In this document: piece after piece, positions 5,903 through 6,504 of the stretch
How the letters are laid out: every line of letters starts with the position of its first letter
How positions within the stretch are numbered: the first letter of the stretch is position 1
From: Caldifarciminota bacterium
GTDB lineage: Bacteria > Hydrothermota > Hydrothermia > B15-G9 > WFZT01
Assembly (NCBI GenBank): GCA_026986235.1
Contig: JALSOY010000253.1
Location: 1-6,504, forward strand
DNA length: 6,504 nucleotides
Reading direction: 5' to 3'
The notes under the pieces: generated by a model
Seen by the model: only the letters and a program-made list of their open reading frames with translations
Database searches by the model: none
Told to the model about the DNA's origin: nothing
Translations under genes and position numbers: made by a program

Positions 5903-5939
5903 TGGTGGGGCCGAAGGCCTCTGGCCTTCGGCCCCACCA
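5903..5939. terminator. Long GC-rich hairpin between convergent genes, possible bidirectional terminator
   Basis: 5903-5919 pairs perfectly with 5923-5939 (17 bp, arm core GGTGGGGCCGAAGGCC) around a three-base TCT loop. It lies 5 nt after the aldolase/phosphatase stop and 2 nt past the stop of the opposing gene, where a shared terminator would be expected. Neither side has a proper T-run: the plus side continues CTTCACTTC and the minus side ATCAGTTCATT. It may therefore stall polymerase or protect 3' ends rather than act as a classical intrinsic terminator. Confidence 0.65.
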
Positions 5940-5941
5940 CT

Positions 5942-6504
5942 TCACTTCAAAATCACCACCTTACTCCTCTCTCCGTTTATCGCCCTGACAATGTATACTC
6001 CAACGGGCAATCTGAGCGTCTTCCCCCTTCCACTGTAAACCAGCCTGCCGTCAATTGTGTACACCCTGAATACTTGATCCCTTTCAAGAGCAAGAGACCT
6101 GAAGACAAGACTTCCCTTACTACAACCGCATCCCCTCTCCTCAACAAATGTAGCCACACCACATAGAGATGTTACTTCAAAGGGATACCCTCCCACCTGG
6201 TAATCACCATCCATGAGGGAAAACGGCTCTGCCGTCACAGAAACATTGTCTTCTGAAACGCTTTTCACGGAATCGGTAATAGCTATGTCACTTATATAAG
6301 GACAGGCATCTGGATAATCACCGCCAGAAGTCACGGTAAATACAAGGTAATCGGAACTCGTTTCCTCATCAAAAGTGCCTCCAAGGAGGAAAGGACCATC
6401 ACCGGTCTGACAGATGCCACCCGCCGTAACCGTTTTGCCACCGGGATCACTGAACCTTTTTGACCAGATGAGGTGACCGTCTCCGTTGACCTTCAGATAT
6501 ACAA
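5942..6504 (-). CDS. C-terminal part of a secreted repeat protein with T9SS-like sorting tail, 5' end beyond window
   Basis: The minus-strand frame is open from the right edge to TGA at 5944-5942, showing 186 residues without a start; a GTG at 6334 is internal, since the frame and its repeat pattern continue upstream. Visible residues 1-60 (V-N-G-D-G-H-L-I-W-S-K-R-F, then G-G-I-C-Q-T-G-D-G-P-F-L-L-G-G-T-F) resemble a blade of the surface beta-propeller-type repeats that alternate W-x-K-x-F with D-G-x-x-x-x-G. A linker with several Cys follows (67, 114, 125, 127). The last 45 or so residues (V-F-R-V-Y-T-I-D-G-R-L-V-Y, L-P-V-G-V-Y-I-V-R, K-V-V-I-L-K) match the end of the Por/T9SS type A sorting domain or the related FlgD-like tail, which directs export across the outer membrane. 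The protein is probably secreted or surface-attached; its cargo function is unknown. It converges on the aldolase/phosphatase gene. Confidence 0.8.
   Translation of the reverse strand, partial: VYLKVNGDGHLIWSKRFSDPGGKTVTAGGICQTGDGPFLLGGTFDEETSSDYLVFTVTSGGDYPDACPYISDIAITDSVKSVSEDNVSVTAEPFSLMDGDYQVGGYPFEVTSLCGVATFVEERGCGCSKGSLVFRSLALERDQVFRVYTIDGRLVYSGRGKTLRLPVGVYIVRAINGERSKVVILK

Noticed and set aside
6332..6334. GTG as the start of a 130-residue protein
   Set aside because: The same frame stays open to the window edge and the upstream residues carry the repeat pattern of a secreted propeller-like protein, so the true start lies outside the window.

Overview
The window looks like a piece of a bacterial chromosome, probably from an uncultured thermophilic lineage with an outer membrane. 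Three gene products support this. One is a FadL/OmpP1-type outer-membrane barrel. One is a secreted protein ending in a Por/type IX secretion (T9SS)-like C-terminal tail, typical of the Bacteroidetes/FCB side of the tree and of candidate phyla such as WOR-3/Hydrothermae. One is an archaeal-type fructose-1,6-bisphosphate aldolase/phosphatase, which in bacteria occurs mostly in deep-branching or thermophilic groups. Proteins rich in Lys/Glu and frequent AGA/AGG/ATA codons fit a thermophile. The phylum assignment is inference only.

Layout. (1) Positions 1-2570, minus strand: a compact three-gene operon read right to left, resB-like cytochrome c biogenesis protein, then a small coiled-coil protein resembling the V/A-type ATPase peripheral-stalk subunit (G/H), then a FadL-family outer-membrane protein cut by the left edge. 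The first two genes overlap by 8 nt and the next gap is 13 nt. A perfect sigma-70-type promoter (TTGACA-N17-TATAAT) lies in front of resB. (2) Positions 2571-3030: a divergent intergenic region holding two 141-bp direct repeats that differ at two positions. Each contains palindromic CCCCCTT/AAGGGGG hairpins and a MITE-like core with 18-bp imperfect terminal inverted repeats. A -35 hexamer sits at or next to each outer edge of the pair. (3) Positions 3031-5897, plus strand: a two-gene unit made of a 581-residue ACT-domain protein with no recognisable catalytic domain, followed 23 nt later by the fructose-bisphosphate aldolase/phosphatase. (4) Positions 5903-5939: a 17-bp GC-rich hairpin between converging genes. 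(5) Positions 5942-6504, minus strand: the C-terminal part of a secreted repeat protein with a T9SS-like tail, running off the right edge.

The most interesting unit is the ACT-protein/aldolase-phosphatase pair. The enzyme commits triose phosphates to gluconeogenesis, and the gene before it encodes what looks like a stand-alone small-molecule sensor with local resemblance to the N-terminal regulatory part of large NAD-dependent glutamate dehydrogenases. This suggests, but does not prove, amino-acid or nitrogen-responsive control of gluconeogenesis. The transcript for the pair may be leaderless.
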